From assembly GCF_000761155.1 (NCBI RefSeq), contig NZ_CP009533.1:2480001-2544000 (forward strand): a stretch of 64,000 nucleotides of DNA, written 5' to 3'. The translations under genes and the position numbers were made by a program. The notes under the pieces were generated by a model. That model had not been told where the DNA came from and searched no databases. It saw only the letters and a list, made by a program, of their open reading frames with translations. Numbering within the stretch: position 1 is the stretch's first letter; each line of letters opens with the position of its first letter. Positions 40,880 through 50,198 of this stretch are shown here, piece after piece. This DNA is from Pseudomonas rhizosphaerae. GTDB taxonomy: Bacteria > Pseudomonadota > Gammaproteobacteria > Pseudomonadales > Pseudomonadaceae.

Positions 40880-41962
40880 ATGCCTTCTCTATTCGATTCG
40901 ATCCAGATTGGCGAGCAGCAGTTGCCCAACCGGATGCTGATGGCCCCGCTGACACGCGGCCGCGCCACTCGCAATCACGTACCCACCGACCTGATGATCG
41001 AGTACTACACCCAGCGCGCCAGCGCTGGGCTGATCATCACCGAAGCGACCGGCATTACCCAGGAAGGCCTGGGTTGGCCCTACGCGCCAGGCATCTGGAG
41101 CGATGAGCAGGTCGAAGGCTGGAAGAAGATCACCGCTGCCGTACATGAGGCCGGCGGCCGCATCGACTTGCAGCTCTGGCACATGGGCCGCATCGTTCAC
41201 CCCAGCTTCCTCGGCGGTGCACAGCCGGTGTCGTCTTCGGCGACGACTGCACCAGGCCACACCCATACCTATGACGGCAAGCAACCCTACGTGGAAGCGC
41301 GCCCCCTGGGTATTCACGAGATTCCAAGGCTGCTGGACGATTACGAGCACGCCGCGAAAAACGCCATGCGCGCCGGCTTCGATGGCGTGCAGATCCATGC
41401 CGCCAACGGCTACCTGATCGACCAGTTCCTGCGCGACAACAGCAACTTCCGCGACGACGCCTACGGTGGCTCGGTGGAAAACCGCATTCGCCTGTTGACC
41501 GAGGTCACCCAGCGGGTCGTCGACACCATCGGTGCCGAACGCACCGGTGTGCGCCTATCGCCCAACGGCGATTCGCAGGGCGTCAACGACAGTGATCCGG
41601 AAACCCTGTTCTCCGCTGCAGCGGCTGCGCTGGACAGGATCGGCATCGCTTATCTCGAACTGCGTGAACCGCCGTTCGATGGCACCTTCGGCAAAGCCGA
41701 TCGGCCACCGGTGCACCCGGTGATCCGCAAGGCGTTCAGCCGTACGCTGGTGCTCAATTCCGACTACACCCACGAAAAAGCGCAGGCTGCGCTGGACGCC
41801 GGTGAAGCCGATGCGATCGCTTTCGGTCGCCCGTTCCTGGCCAACCCGGATTTGCCTCATCGGTTCGCCAAAGGCCTGCCGTTGAACAAGGATGTCATGG
41901 AAACCTGGTACAGCCAGGGTCCAGAAGGCTATGTGGACTACCCCACAGCCGAAGAAAAGTAA
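40880..41962 (+). CDS. Old Yellow Enzyme-family alkene reductase (NemA/XenB-like)
   Basis: This FMN- and NAD(P)H-dependent reductase of activated alkenes, nitro compounds or N-ethylmaleimide has 360 residues. The substrate-binding pair H173/N176 and Y178 lie in QIHAANGYLIDQFL. APLTRGRAT at 22-30 and LQLWHMGRIVH at 97-107 line the FMN site. XenB-type proteins carry a similar WHxGR segment. AAGGGAGCC precedes the ATG. The gene lies right after the PfpI gene and before the methylcitrate locus. Confidence 0.93.
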   Translation: MPSLFDSIQIGEQQLPNRMLMAPLTRGRATRNHVPTDLMIEYYTQRASAGLIITEATGITQEGLGWPYAPGIWSDEQVEGWKKITAAVHEAGGRIDLQLWHMGRIVHPSFLGGAQPVSSSATTAPGHTHTYDGKQPYVEARPLGIHEIPRLLDDYEHAAKNAMRAGFDGVQIHAANGYLIDQFLRDNSNFRDDAYGGSVENRIRLLTEVTQRVVDTIGAERTGVRLSPNGDSQGVNDSDPETLFSAAAAALDRIGIAYLELREPPFDGTFGKADRPPVHPVIRKAFSRTLVLNSDYTHEKAQAALDAGEADAIAFGRPFLANPDLPHRFAKGLPLNKDVMETWYSQGPEGYVDYPTAEEK

Positions 41963-41970
41963 AACGGAAC

Positions 41971-41989
41971 CGGGGGCCAAGCGCCCCCG
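41971..41989 (+). terminator. GC-rich hairpin after the alkene reductase gene
   Basis: Arms CGGGGGC (41971-41977) and GCCCCCG (41983-41989) flank a 5-nt loop, 8 bp after the stop. The following bases ATCTCACC form no T-run, so termination strength is uncertain. Confidence 0.5.
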
Positions 41990-42003
41990 ATCTCACCACT
42001 GAT

Positions 42004-42084
42004 TGTCGACACTTTCGTTTGCATGTATTGACTGAATCGCTGAACAGGACTATTTTTTTGTCACTACCTGTCCAGGTGTCGACA
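42004..42084 (+). promoter_or_regulatory. prp operon promoter flanked by twin TGTCGACA operators
   Basis: A sigma70 promoter has TTGACT (42028-42033), a 17-bp spacer and TATTTT (42051-42056). Identical palindromes TGTCGACA lie at 42004-42011 and 42077-42084; the wider boxes ATTGTCGACAC and GTGTCGACAAT are inverted copies. The second overlaps the AGGTG ribosome site of the GntR gene. Centres are 73 bp apart, about seven helical turns, which fits repression by looping with the adjacent GntR protein. Confidence 0.75.
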
Positions 42085-42086
42085 AT

Positions 42087-42842
42087 ATGTCCCTTACCGC
42101 TGTTTCGCCTTCATCCCTCTCCGATCTGGACCTCGCGTCCATGCCCACTGCCGTTCCGGTCGAAACCGAAACGCTGTCGGAAAGTGTCTTCCGCCGTATC
42201 CAGGCGGCGATCATCAGCGGTGAAATAGCCCCTGGCAGCAAGATTTCAGAACCTGAACTGGCGCGCACCTATGGCATCAGCCGCGGCCCGCTGCGCGAAG
42301 CCATCCACCGTCTAGAAGGCCAGCGCCTGCTCGTTCGAATCCCCCATGTGGGCGCCCGGGTGGTATCGCTGAACCACGCCGAACTCATCGAACTCTACGA
42401 AATCCGCGAGTCTCTCGAAGGCATGGCCTGTCGATTGGCCGCCGAACGCATGAGCCAGGCGCAGATCGACGAGTTGCGCGAGGTGTTGGCCACCCATGAA
42501 CGCGATGCTGCGTTTCAGGCGGGCGTCGGCTACTACCAGCAGGAAGGCGATTTCGATTTCCACTACCGAATCATCCAGGGCAGCGGCAACAGCACGCTGG
42601 TGCAGATGCTCTGCGACGACCTGTACCAACTGGTGCGCATGTATCGCATCCAGTTCTCCGCCACGCCCAATCGTCCGCATCAGGCTTTCGCCGAACACCA
42701 CCGTATCCTCGACGCCATCGCCGAGCGCGACGGTGAACTGGCCGAGTTGCTCATGCGCAGGCACATCGCTGCCTCCAAACGCAACGTCGAACGCCACTAC
42801 CTGGAACCCAACCAGAACAACACCCCAGGAGCCAAACCATGA
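42087..42842 (+). CDS. GntR/FadR-family regulator of the methylcitrate operon
   Basis: The 251-residue protein has an N-terminal winged helix (about 30-95, with [20 protein letters not shown]) and a C-terminal FCD effector domain (about 105-235, with the metal-binding type H residues in DFHYRII and the HH near the middle). It is the first gene of its own target operon, and its stop overlaps the prpB start. Twin operator-like palindromes flank its promoter, so it probably represses itself and prpBC-acnD-prpF until 2-methylcitrate or a related acid accumulates. The effector is inferred from the operon. Confidence 0.9.
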   Translation: MSLTAVSPSSLSDLDLASMPTAVPVETETLSESVFRRIQAAIISGEIAPGSKISEPELARTYGISRGPLREAIHRLEGQRLLVRIPHVGARVVSLNHAELIELYEIRESLEGMACRLAAERMSQAQIDELREVLATHERDAAFQAGVGYYQQEGDFDFHYRIIQGSGNSTLVQMLCDDLYQLVRMYRIQFSATPNRPHQAFAEHHRILDAIAERDGELAELLMRRHIAASKRNVERHYLEPNQNNTPGAKP

Positions 42843-43726
42843 GTCAGCCCCACAGCCCCGGCCAACGCTTTCGCCAGGCACTCGCCGAGGAGTCGCCCTT
42901 GCAGGTGGTCGGCACCATCAATGCCAACCATGCCCTGCTTGCCCAACGGGCCGGCTTCAAGGCCATCTATCTGTCCGGTGGCGGCGTCGCAGCTGGCTCG
43001 CTGGGCTTGCCCGACCTGGGCATCACCGGCCTGGACGATGTGCTGACCGATGTGCGCCGCATCACTGACGTGTGCGAACTGCCGCTGCTGGTCGACGTCG
43101 ACACCGGCTTCGGCTCTTCGGCTTTCAACGTCGCCCGCACCGTCAAGTCGATGATCAAGTTCGGTGCTGCGGCCATGCACATCGAAGACCAGGTGGGCGC
43201 CAAGCGCTGCGGCCACCGGCCGAACAAGGAGATCGTTTCCCAGCAGGAAATGGTCGACCGTATCAAGGCCGCCGTGGATGCCCGCACCGATGACAGCTTC
43301 GTGATCATGGCGCGTACCGATGCCCTGGCGGTGGAGGGCCTTGAGTCGGCCCTGGACCGTGCTGCGGCGTGCATCGAGGCAGGTGCGGACATGGTCTTCC
43401 CCGAAGCCATCACCGAACTGCAGATGTACCAGCTGTTCGCCAGCCGCGTGAAAGCGCCGATTCTGGCCAACATCACCGAGTTCGGCGCTACCCCGCTGTT
43501 CACCACCGAACAGCTCGGTGGCGTGGGCGTGGGCCTGGTGCTCTACCCACTCTCCGCATTCCGCGCCATGAACAAGGCCGCCGAGAATGTCTACACGGCG
43601 ATCCGCCGCGACGGCACCCAACAGAACGTGGTCGACACCATGCAGACACGTATGGAGTTGTACGAGGCCATCGACTACCACGAGTTCGAACGCAAACTCG
43701 ATGCGCTGTTCGCCCAGAAAAAGTAA
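42839..43726 (+). CDS. prpB: 2-methylisocitrate lyase
   Basis: This enzyme cleaves 2-methylisocitrate to pyruvate and succinate, the last step of the methylcitrate cycle for propionyl-CoA. The protein has 295 residues of the isocitrate lyase/PEP mutase superfamily. The catalytic loop KRCGH is at 122-126, and the metal-binding aspartates lie in [10 protein letters not shown] (D86 and D88). ATG 42839 overlaps the regulator's stop. prpC follows after 40 bp. Confidence 0.96.
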   Translation: MSQPHSPGQRFRQALAEESPLQVVGTINANHALLAQRAGFKAIYLSGGGVAAGSLGLPDLGITGLDDVLTDVRRITDVCELPLLVDVDTGFGSSAFNVARTVKSMIKFGAAAMHIEDQVGAKRCGHRPNKEIVSQQEMVDRIKAAVDARTDDSFVIMARTDALAVEGLESALDRAAACIEAGADMVFPEAITELQMYQLFASRVKAPILANITEFGATPLFTTEQLGGVGVGLVLYPLSAFRAMNKAAENVYTAIRRDGTQQNVVDTMQTRMELYEAIDYHEFERKLDALFAQKK

Positions 43727-43766
43727 TCGCTGCATTCCTACAACAATTCCAAGATCGGAGAAAACC

Positions 43767-44894
43767 ATGGCCGAAGCAAAAGTACTCAGTGGCGCTGGCT
43801 TGCGTGGCCAGGTGGCCGGACAAACCGCGTTGTCGACCGTCGGCATGCCCGGTGCCGGGCTGACCTATCGCGGCTATGACGTACGCGAACTGGCCGAACA
43901 CGCCCTGTTCGAAGAAGTCGCCTACCTGCTGCTGCACGGCGAGCTGCCCACCCACGACGAGCTGGCCGCCTACCAGGGCAAGCTGCGCAGCCTGCGTGAT
44001 CTTCCGCAGCCCTTGAAGGAAGTGCTCGAACGCATTCCGTCCAATACCCACCCGATGGATGTGATGCGCACCGGCGCCTCCTTCCTCGGCACCCTGGAGC
44101 CGGAGCGCACCTTCGGTCAGCAGGAGCACGTCACTGACCGCCTGCTGGCGGCCTTCCCGGCAATCATGTGCTACTGGTATCGCTACAGTCACCACGGCGT
44201 TCGGATCGCTTGCACCAGCGACGAAGACACCTTCGCCGGGCACTTCCTGTACCTGCTGCATGGCAAATCGCCGAGCGAGTTGCACAGCAAGGTGATGGAC
44301 GTTTCGCTGATCCTCTACGCCGAGCACGAATTCAACGCCTCGACCTTCACTGCCCGCGTGTGCGCCTCGACCCTGTCGGACATGTACTCCTGCGTGACCG
44401 CCGCCATCGGCTCGCTGCGCGGTCCGCTGCACGGCGGGGCCAACGAAGCGGCCATGGCCATGATCCAGAAGTTCGCGTCGCCCGAAGAAGCGGTGCGCGG
44501 CACCTTGGCCATGCTCGAGCGCAAGGACAAGATCATGGGCTTCGGCCATGCCGTGTACAAAGACAACGATCCGCGCAACGAAGTGATCAAGGGCTGGGCC
44601 AGGAAGCTGGCTGACGAGGCCGGCGACAAGGTTCTCTATCCGGTCTCCGAAGCCATCGACAAGACCATGTGGGAGCAGAAGAAGCTGTTTCCCAACGCCG
44701 ATTTCTACCACGCCTCGGCGTACCACTTCATGGGCATCGCCACCGAGCTGTTCACGCCGATTTTCGTCTGCTCGCGGGTGACCGGCTGGGCAGCCCATGT
44801 GTTCGAGCAGCGGGCCAACAACCGAATCATTCGCCCCAGCGCCGAATACGTCGGCGTGGAGCAGCGTGCATTCGTGCCCCTGGATCGCCGCTGA
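43767..44894 (+). CDS. prpC: 2-methylcitrate synthase
   Basis: This enzyme condenses propionyl-CoA with oxaloacetate to 2-methylcitrate. The 375-residue protein belongs to the short citrate-synthase-like group. Active-site histidines lie in GPLHGGANEAAM and MGFGHAVYK. GLTYRGYDVRELAEHA near the start is typical of PrpC. I chose ATG 43767 with the CGGAG site; an open frame runs 60 codons upstream, overlapping prpB in another frame, and is not credible. A REP element separates it from acnD. Confidence 0.95.
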   Translation: MAEAKVLSGAGLRGQVAGQTALSTVGMPGAGLTYRGYDVRELAEHALFEEVAYLLLHGELPTHDELAAYQGKLRSLRDLPQPLKEVLERIPSNTHPMDVMRTGASFLGTLEPERTFGQQEHVTDRLLAAFPAIMCYWYRYSHHGVRIACTSDEDTFAGHFLYLLHGKSPSELHSKVMDVSLILYAEHEFNASTFTARVCASTLSDMYSCVTAAIGSLRGPLHGGANEAAMAMIQKFASPEEAVRGTLAMLERKDKIMGFGHAVYKDNDPRNEVIKGWARKLADEAGDKVLYPVSEAIDKTMWEQKKLFPNADFYHASAYHFMGIATELFTPIFVCSRVTGWAAHVFEQRANNRIIRPSAEYVGVEQRAFVPLDRR

Positions 44895-44905
44895 CCGGAC
44901 GGACC

Positions 44906-45003
44906 CCTTCGCGGGCAGATGGCTCGCCGCCCGCCCCGCTCCCACATTCCCATAGTGCTCAAGACGTACGGGTCCATGTGGGAGCGGGTTCTACCCGCGA
45001 AGG
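44906..45003. repeat. REP inverted pair, second family
   Basis: CCTTCGCGGG (44906-44915) pairs with CCCGCGAAGG (44994-45003), and CCGCTCCCACAT (44936-44947) pairs with ATGTGGGAGCGG (44976-44987). The unit ATGTGGGAGCGGG-N-CCCGCGAAGG is the common P. putida-type REP. It sits inside the prp operon between prpC and acnD and may shape mRNA stability there. Confidence 0.8.
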
Positions 45004-45044
45004 CCGCCCCGCCGAACTTTTGCCTTGCACCGTGAGCCGACCTG

Positions 45045-47660
45045 ATGAACACACAACACCGCAAGTCGCTACCCAACTCGCCGCTGGACTATTACGACGC
45101 CCAAGACGCCGTCGAAGCCCTCCAGCCCGGCGCCTATGCCACCCTGCCCTACACTTCCCGCGTACTGGCGGAAAACCTGGTGCGCCGCTGTGACCCCGCC
45201 ACTCTGGACGCCTCGCTGCGCCAACTGATCGAACGCAAACGCGACCTGGACTTTCCCTGGTACCCGGCGCGGGTGGTGTGCCACGACATCCTCGGCCAGA
45301 CCGCCCTGGTCGACCTGGCCGGCCTGCGTGACGCCATCGCGTCCCAGGGCGGCGACCCGGCCCTGGTCAACCCAGTGGTGCCCACCCAACTGATCGTCGA
45401 TCACTCGCTGGCCGTGGAAAGCGCCGGCTTCGATCCGCAGGCGTTCGAGAAAAACCGCGCCATCGAAGACCGTCGCAACGAAGACCGCTTCCACTTCATC
45501 GACTGGACGCGCAAGGCCTTCAAGAACGTCGACGTCATCCCGCCCGGCAACGGCATCATGCACCAGATCAATCTGGAGAAGATGTCGCCGGTGATCCAGG
45601 TTCGCGAAGGCGTTGCCTTTCCCGACACCTGTGTCGGCACCGACAGCCACACGCCCCATGTCGACGCGCTGGGCGTGGTCGCCATCGGCGTGGGTGGTCT
45701 GGAAGCCGAAAGCGTGATGCTCGGCCGCGCCTCGTGGATGCGCCTGCCCGAGATCGTCGGGGTCGAGCTGGCCGGGCAGCTGCAACCGGGCATCACCGCC
45801 ACTGACATGGTCCTGGCGCTGACCCAGTACCTGCGCCAGCAGAAAGTCGTGGGTGCCTATCTGGAGTTCTTCGGTGAAGGCGCGCGGGCGCTGACCCTGG
45901 GCGACCGCGCCACCATCTCCAATATGGCGCCGGAATACGGCGCCACGGCCGCGATGTTCGCGATCGACCAGCAGACCATCGACTACCTGCGCCTGACCGG
46001 TCGCGAAGAGCAGCAAGTGCAACTGGTGGAAGACTATGCACGCCTGACCGGCCTGTGGGCCGACAGCCTGGACGCGGTCGTCTATGAACGCGACCTGCGT
46101 TTCGATCTGTCCAGTGTGGTGCGCAACATGGCCGGCCCCAGCAATCCGCACGCACGGGTCGCGACCAGCGACCTGGCCGCCGAGGGCATCGCAGGCCCCT
46201 GGACAGACGTGCCTGGGCAGATGCCGGACGGCGCGGTGATCATCGCGGCCATCACCAGTTGCACCAACACCAGCAACCCGCGCAACGTCATCGCTGCCGG
46301 CCTGCTGGCGCGCAACGCCAACCGCCTGGGCCTGACCCGCAAGCCCTGGGTCAAATCGTCCTTGGCGCCCGGCTCGAAAACCGTGGCCCTGTACCTGGAC
46401 GAAGCCGGTCTGACCGACGAGCTGGAAACCCTGGGCTTCGGCATCGTGGCGTTTGCCTGCACCACCTGCAACGGCATGTCCGGCGCCCTTGACCCGGTGA
46501 TTCAGCAAGAGATCATCCAGCGTGACCTGTACGCCACTGCGGTGCTCTCGGGCAACCGCAACTTCGATGGACGTATCCACCCCTATGCGCGTCAGGCCTT
46601 TCTGGCTTCGCCGCCGCTGGTGGTGGCGTATGCGATTGCCGGCACTATTCGTTTCGACATCGAAAAAGACGTGCTCGGCCTCGACCCGCAGGGTCAGCCC
46701 ATCCGTCTCAAGGACATCTGGCCCAGCGATGAGGAAGTCAACGCGGTGGTCAAATCGTCGGTGAAGCCGGAGCAGTTTCGCCAGGTGTACATCCCCATGT
46801 TCGCCATCCACGAGGATACCGGCCCGAAAGTCGCACCGCTCTATGACTGGCGGCCGGCCAGCACCTACATCCGCCGTCCGCCGTACTGGGAAGGCGCCCT
46901 GGCCGGCGAGCGCACGCTCAAGGGCATGCGCCCCCTGGCCGTGCTGCCGGACAACATCACCACCGACCACCTGTCGCCGTCCAACGCGATCATGCTCGAC
47001 AGCGCCGCCGGTGAGTACCTGGCGAAAATGGGCTTGCCCGAAGAAGACTTCAACTCCTACGCCACCCATCGCGGCGATCACCTGACCGCGCAACGGGCGA
47101 CGTTCGCCAACCCCAAGCTGTTCAACGAAATGGTGGTGGAAAACGGTAAGGTCCGCCAAGGCTCGCTGGCGCGCCTGGAACCCGAGGGCCAAGTCATGCG
47201 CATGTGGGAAGCCATCGAGATCTACATGCAGCGCAAGCAACCGTTGATCATCATTGCCGGCGCCGACTACGGCCAGGGTTCATCGCGCGACTGGGCGGCC
47301 AAAGGTGTGCGCCTGGCCGGGGTCGAGGCCATTGCCGCCGAGGGCTTCGAGCGTATCCATCGCACCAACCTGGTGGGCATGGGCGTGCTGCCGCTGCAGT
47401 TCGATTCCGGCACCGACCGCAAGACCCTGGGCATCGACGGCACCGAGGTGTTCGACGTGGTCGGTCGATTGACGCCACAGGCGCGCCTGACCCTGATCAT
47501 CGAACGGCGTGACGGCGAGCGTGTGGAAGTACCGGTGACCTGCCGCCTGGACACTGCTGAAGAAGTATCGATCTACGAAGCTGGCGGCGTGCTGCAACGC
47601 TTCGCGCAGGACTTTTTGCAGGCAACTGCACCCACCCACGCCGCGGCCGACGCCTACTGA
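45045..47660 (+). CDS. acnD: Fe-S 2-methylcitrate dehydratase, AcnD type
   Basis: This aconitase-like enzyme dehydrates 2-methylcitrate to an isomer of 2-methylaconitate, which PrpF converts to the cis form. The protein has 871 residues. The iron-sulfur cysteines lie in TSCTNTSNPRN and ACTTCNGMSG. DSHTPHVDALG and the C-terminal swivel domain with GADYGQGSSRDWAAKG are present. The AcnD assignment rests on the operon with prpF. prpF follows after 10 bp. Confidence 0.95.
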   Translation: MNTQHRKSLPNSPLDYYDAQDAVEALQPGAYATLPYTSRVLAENLVRRCDPATLDASLRQLIERKRDLDFPWYPARVVCHDILGQTALVDLAGLRDAIASQGGDPALVNPVVPTQLIVDHSLAVESAGFDPQAFEKNRAIEDRRNEDRFHFIDWTRKAFKNVDVIPPGNGIMHQINLEKMSPVIQVREGVAFPDTCVGTDSHTPHVDALGVVAIGVGGLEAESVMLGRASWMRLPEIVGVELAGQLQPGITATDMVLALTQYLRQQKVVGAYLEFFGEGARALTLGDRATISNMAPEYGATAAMFAIDQQTIDYLRLTGREEQQVQLVEDYARLTGLWADSLDAVVYERDLRFDLSSVVRNMAGPSNPHARVATSDLAAEGIAGPWTDVPGQMPDGAVIIAAITSCTNTSNPRNVIAAGLLARNANRLGLTRKPWVKSSLAPGSKTVALYLDEAGLTDELETLGFGIVAFACTTCNGMSGALDPVIQQEIIQRDLYATAVLSGNRNFDGRIHPYARQAFLASPPLVVAYAIAGTIRFDIEKDVLGLDPQGQPIRLKDIWPSDEEVNAVVKSSVKPEQFRQVYIPMFAIHEDTGPKVAPLYDWRPASTYIRRPPYWEGALAGERTLKGMRPLAVLPDNITTDHLSPSNAIMLDSAAGEYLAKMGLPEEDFNSYATHRGDHLTAQRATFANPKLFNEMVVENGKVRQGSLARLEPEGQVMRMWEAIEIYMQRKQPLIIIAGADYGQGSSRDWAAKGVRLAGVEAIAAEGFERIHRTNLVGMGVLPLQFDSGTDRKTLGIDGTEVFDVVGRLTPQARLTLIIERRDGERVEVPVTCRLDTAEEVSIYEAGGVLQRFAQDFLQATAPTHAAADAY

Positions 47661-47670
47661 GGATTGCCCC

Positions 47671-48855
47671 ATGACCCAGCTTCGCATCCCCGCCACCTAC
47701 CTGCGCGGTGGCACCAGCAAAGGCGTGTTCTTCAACCTTGCCAACCTGCCCGAACCGGCGCGCCGGCCGGGCCCGGCGCGCGATGCCCTGCTGCTGCGGG
47801 TAATCGGCAGCCCCGACCCCTATGGCAAACAGATCGACGGCATGGGTGGCGCCACGTCGAGCACCAGCAAGACGGTGATCGTCAGCCCCAGCAGCCAGCC
47901 GGGGCATGACATCGACTACCTGTTCGGTCAGGTCTCCATCGACAGCGCTTTCGTCGACTGGAGCGGCAACTGCGGCAACTTGTCGGCAGCGGTCGGTCCG
48001 TTTGCCATCAGCCAGGGCCTGATCGATCCTGCTCGCGTACCCCACGACGGCATCGCCACGGTGCGCGTCTGGCAGGCCAACATCGGCAAGACCATCATCG
48101 CCCACGTGCCCATGAGCGATGGCGAGGTTCAGGAGACCGGCGATTTCGAACTGGACGGCGTGACCTTCCCTGCTGCCGAAGTGCAACTCGAGTTTCTTGA
48201 TCCAGCGGCCGAGGCCGAAGGCGCGGCCGGGGCAATGTTCCCCACCGGCAATCTCATCGACGAGTTGGACGTCCCCGGCGTGGGCCGCTTCCAAGCCACG
48301 CTGATCAATGCCGGGATCCCGACCATCTTCATCGACGCTGCGGCGCTGGGCTACAGCGGTTGCGAGTTGCAGGAGGCAATCAACGGCGATCCGCAGGCGT
48401 TGGCACGGCTGGAGGCCATCCGCGCCCACGGCGCGTTGCGCATGGGTTTGATCACCCGTGTGGAAGAGGCGCAAACCCGCCAGCACACGCCCAAAGTCGC
48501 CTTCGTCGCACCACCGGCCGATTATCTTGCCTCCAGTGGCAAGCCCGTGGCGGCGGCCGATATCGACTTGACCGTGCGGGCGGTGTCCATGGGCAAGCTG
48601 CACCACGCCATGATGGGCACTGCAGCGGTGGCCATCGGCACGGCTGCAGCCATCCCCGGCACGCTGGTCAACCGCGCGGCCGGCGGCGGCCTGCGCAACA
48701 CGGTGTGCTTCGGCCATCCCTCGGGCACCCTACGCGTGGGCGCTGAGGCCAACGAGGTCGCTGGCCAGTGGCAGGTGACCAAGGCCATCATGAGCCGCAG
48801 CGCTCGGGTATTGATGGAGGGTTGGGTGCGAGTCCCGGCGCAGACCCTCACCTGA
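47671..48855 (+). CDS. prpF: 2-methylaconitate cis-trans isomerase
   Basis: This enzyme isomerises trans-2-methylaconitate to the cis form used for rehydration to 2-methylisocitrate. The 394-residue protein has the PrpF diaminopimelate-epimerase-like fold. The N-terminal YLRGGTSKGVFFN and the GMGGATSSTSKTVIV and SGNCGNLSAAVGPFA motifs are diagnostic. AcnD plus PrpF can replace PrpD. prpD, often placed after prpF in P. putida, is absent: the next gene is convergent and unrelated. A small imperfect hairpin without a T-run spans the stop (48851-48875). Confidence 0.95.
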   Translation: MTQLRIPATYLRGGTSKGVFFNLANLPEPARRPGPARDALLLRVIGSPDPYGKQIDGMGGATSSTSKTVIVSPSSQPGHDIDYLFGQVSIDSAFVDWSGNCGNLSAAVGPFAISQGLIDPARVPHDGIATVRVWQANIGKTIIAHVPMSDGEVQETGDFELDGVTFPAAEVQLEFLDPAAEAEGAAGAMFPTGNLIDELDVPGVGRFQATLINAGIPTIFIDAAALGYSGCELQEAINGDPQALARLEAIRAHGALRMGLITRVEEAQTRQHTPKVAFVAPPADYLASSGKPVAAADIDLTVRAVSMGKLHHAMMGTAAVAIGTAAAIPGTLVNRAAGGGLRNTVCFGHPSGTLRVGAEANEVAGQWQVTKAIMSRSARVLMEGWVRVPAQTLT

Positions 48856-48870
48856 CCCCGTGCACCGGGC

Positions 48871-49572
48871 TCAGGCCGTCGGCTGCGCCTGCTGCCGATA
48901 GCGCAGCCACACCGCGCCGCCTTCCTGGACTTCGGCACTGTCGAGTGTCAGGTAGGTCGGCTGCTGCCACTGCTGGGCATCGATTTCGAACGACGCCGGG
49001 TGCTCACCGCGGCCATCCACCAACGGCAAGAGCAGGACGCTGATCTCGTCGACCAGTCCTGCGTTGACGAACGAACCACTGACGTGGGGCCCGCCCTCGA
49101 CCACCAGGCGCTTGATGCCCAACTCGCGGCTCAGAATATCGAGCACCTGGTGCAGGTCGAGCGAGTCCTTGCCGGCGAAAATGTAGGACACCTGAATCGA
49201 CTGCAGATAGGCCAGGTAATCGTCGCTGACCGCTTCGGTGAGCACCTCGACGATGTGCGAGTCCAGGGCCATGTTGGTTTTCCAGCCAACCTTGCCTTTG
49301 GGGTCGATGGAAATGGCGTAGGCGCTTGCCGCGCGATCGGCAAAATGGTGAGTCCGCGCGATAGGCCCCGTGGCCAGGCCGGACGGATAACCTTCGTCGT
49401 GGGCAATTTCCTGCATCGTCACTCGCCCGCAGGCCCAGGCATCGAAGTCGAATTGCTTGGCCAAGCGTTCGTACAGTTCGCCAGCCGCGTTCTTGAACGG
49501 CCGGGCCCAACCGTCGGTCAAGGCATGACCATCGACGGAGGACATCATGTGGCAGATAACATAGGGCTTCAT
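48871..49572 (-). CDS. Dihydrofolate reductase/RibD C-terminal-like reductase
   Basis: The 233-residue protein has one RibD_C domain. The N-terminal YVICHMMSSVDGHALTD and VVEGGPHVSGSFVNAGLVDEI (split here as the NADPH-site GGPHVSGSF and the DEISVLLLP strand) match the family. It is a probable NADPH-dependent reductase with unknown substrate; the absence of a deaminase domain argues against a full riboflavin role. Its stop lies 15 bp from that of prpF (convergent). It is on the same strand as the GNAT and TauE genes upstream. Confidence 0.85.
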   Translation of the reverse strand: MKPYVICHMMSSVDGHALTDGWARPFKNAAGELYERLAKQFDFDAWACGRVTMQEIAHDEGYPSGLATGPIARTHHFADRAASAYAISIDPKGKVGWKTNMALDSHIVEVLTEAVSDDYLAYLQSIQVSYIFAGKDSLDLHQVLDILSRELGIKRLVVEGGPHVSGSFVNAGLVDEISVLLLPLVDGRGEHPASFEIDAQQWQQPTYLTLDSAEVQEGGAVWLRYRQQAQPTA

Positions 49573-49628
49573 GGGAGCTCCTTGGCTGTCGGTGTGTCTA
49601 TCACCGACCGGCGCCCATGGCCGTTGGT

Positions 49629-50162
49629 TCAGCTTGAAGCGAGCGTGGGCCGGCTCGACGCTGCTTCGAGATCGAGGCGCATGTGCGTCGTCTGCCAGAC
49701 GGGATCGGACTCGATGTCGAGCACCTCGAAGCCCTGTTTCTGCCAGAACGCGATCGCGCCGGGCAGGAACGGATGGGTATGCAGGTACAGGGTACCGACA
49801 CCCGCCCGAAGCGCCTGCGCCAGCAGCGCCGCATACAGCGCCTTGGCCACGCCTGCACCCCGGCAGCTCGGCGAGACGAACAGCCGGACCACTTCGACGG
49901 TGTCCGTGCCCGGCAGCCGCAACTGGCTGAAGCGCCGGTCATAGGGCAAGTAGCCGATGGCGCCGACGATCTGACTGTCCTGCCAGGCGAGCAGGAAACA
50001 CCCTCGGCCATCCCCCAGATACACCTCGTCGAAGCGGGCCAGATCGTCCGGCACCTTAGTGGTATCCAGCTGCGGAAAGATCGAGGCGCGTGCGGCCATG
50101 ACGTAATCGACGATGGCGGGTACCTGGCCCGGCTCTGCCGGACGTATGGCGATGGCGTTCAC
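49629..50162 (-). CDS. GNAT-family N-acetyltransferase
   Basis: The 177-residue protein has one GNAT domain. The acetyl-CoA pyrophosphate motif is VSPSCRGAGVAKALY (about 96-110). LHTHPFLPGAIAFWQKQGFE follows as motif B. I chose GTG 50162; a GGAG lies 10 nt upstream, and the next in-frame ATG would lose the first strand. It is 36 bp after the TauE/SafE permease gene and 56 bp before the RibD-like gene on the same strand. The substrate is unknown. Confidence 0.85.
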   Translation of the reverse strand: MNAIAIRPAEPGQVPAIVDYVMAARASIFPQLDTTKVPDDLARFDEVYLGDGRGCFLLAWQDSQIVGAIGYLPYDRRFSQLRLPGTDTVEVVRLFVSPSCRGAGVAKALYAALLAQALRAGVGTLYLHTHPFLPGAIAFWQKQGFEVLDIESDPVWQTTHMRLDLEAASSRPTLASS

Positions 50163-50198
50163 AGGGCCTGTTCTCCACAGTGGCCTGCGTCTGCGGAA

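Noticed and set aside
45069..47240. 723-codon antisense frame in acnD
   Set aside because: It is a shadow of the conserved acnD coding sequence.
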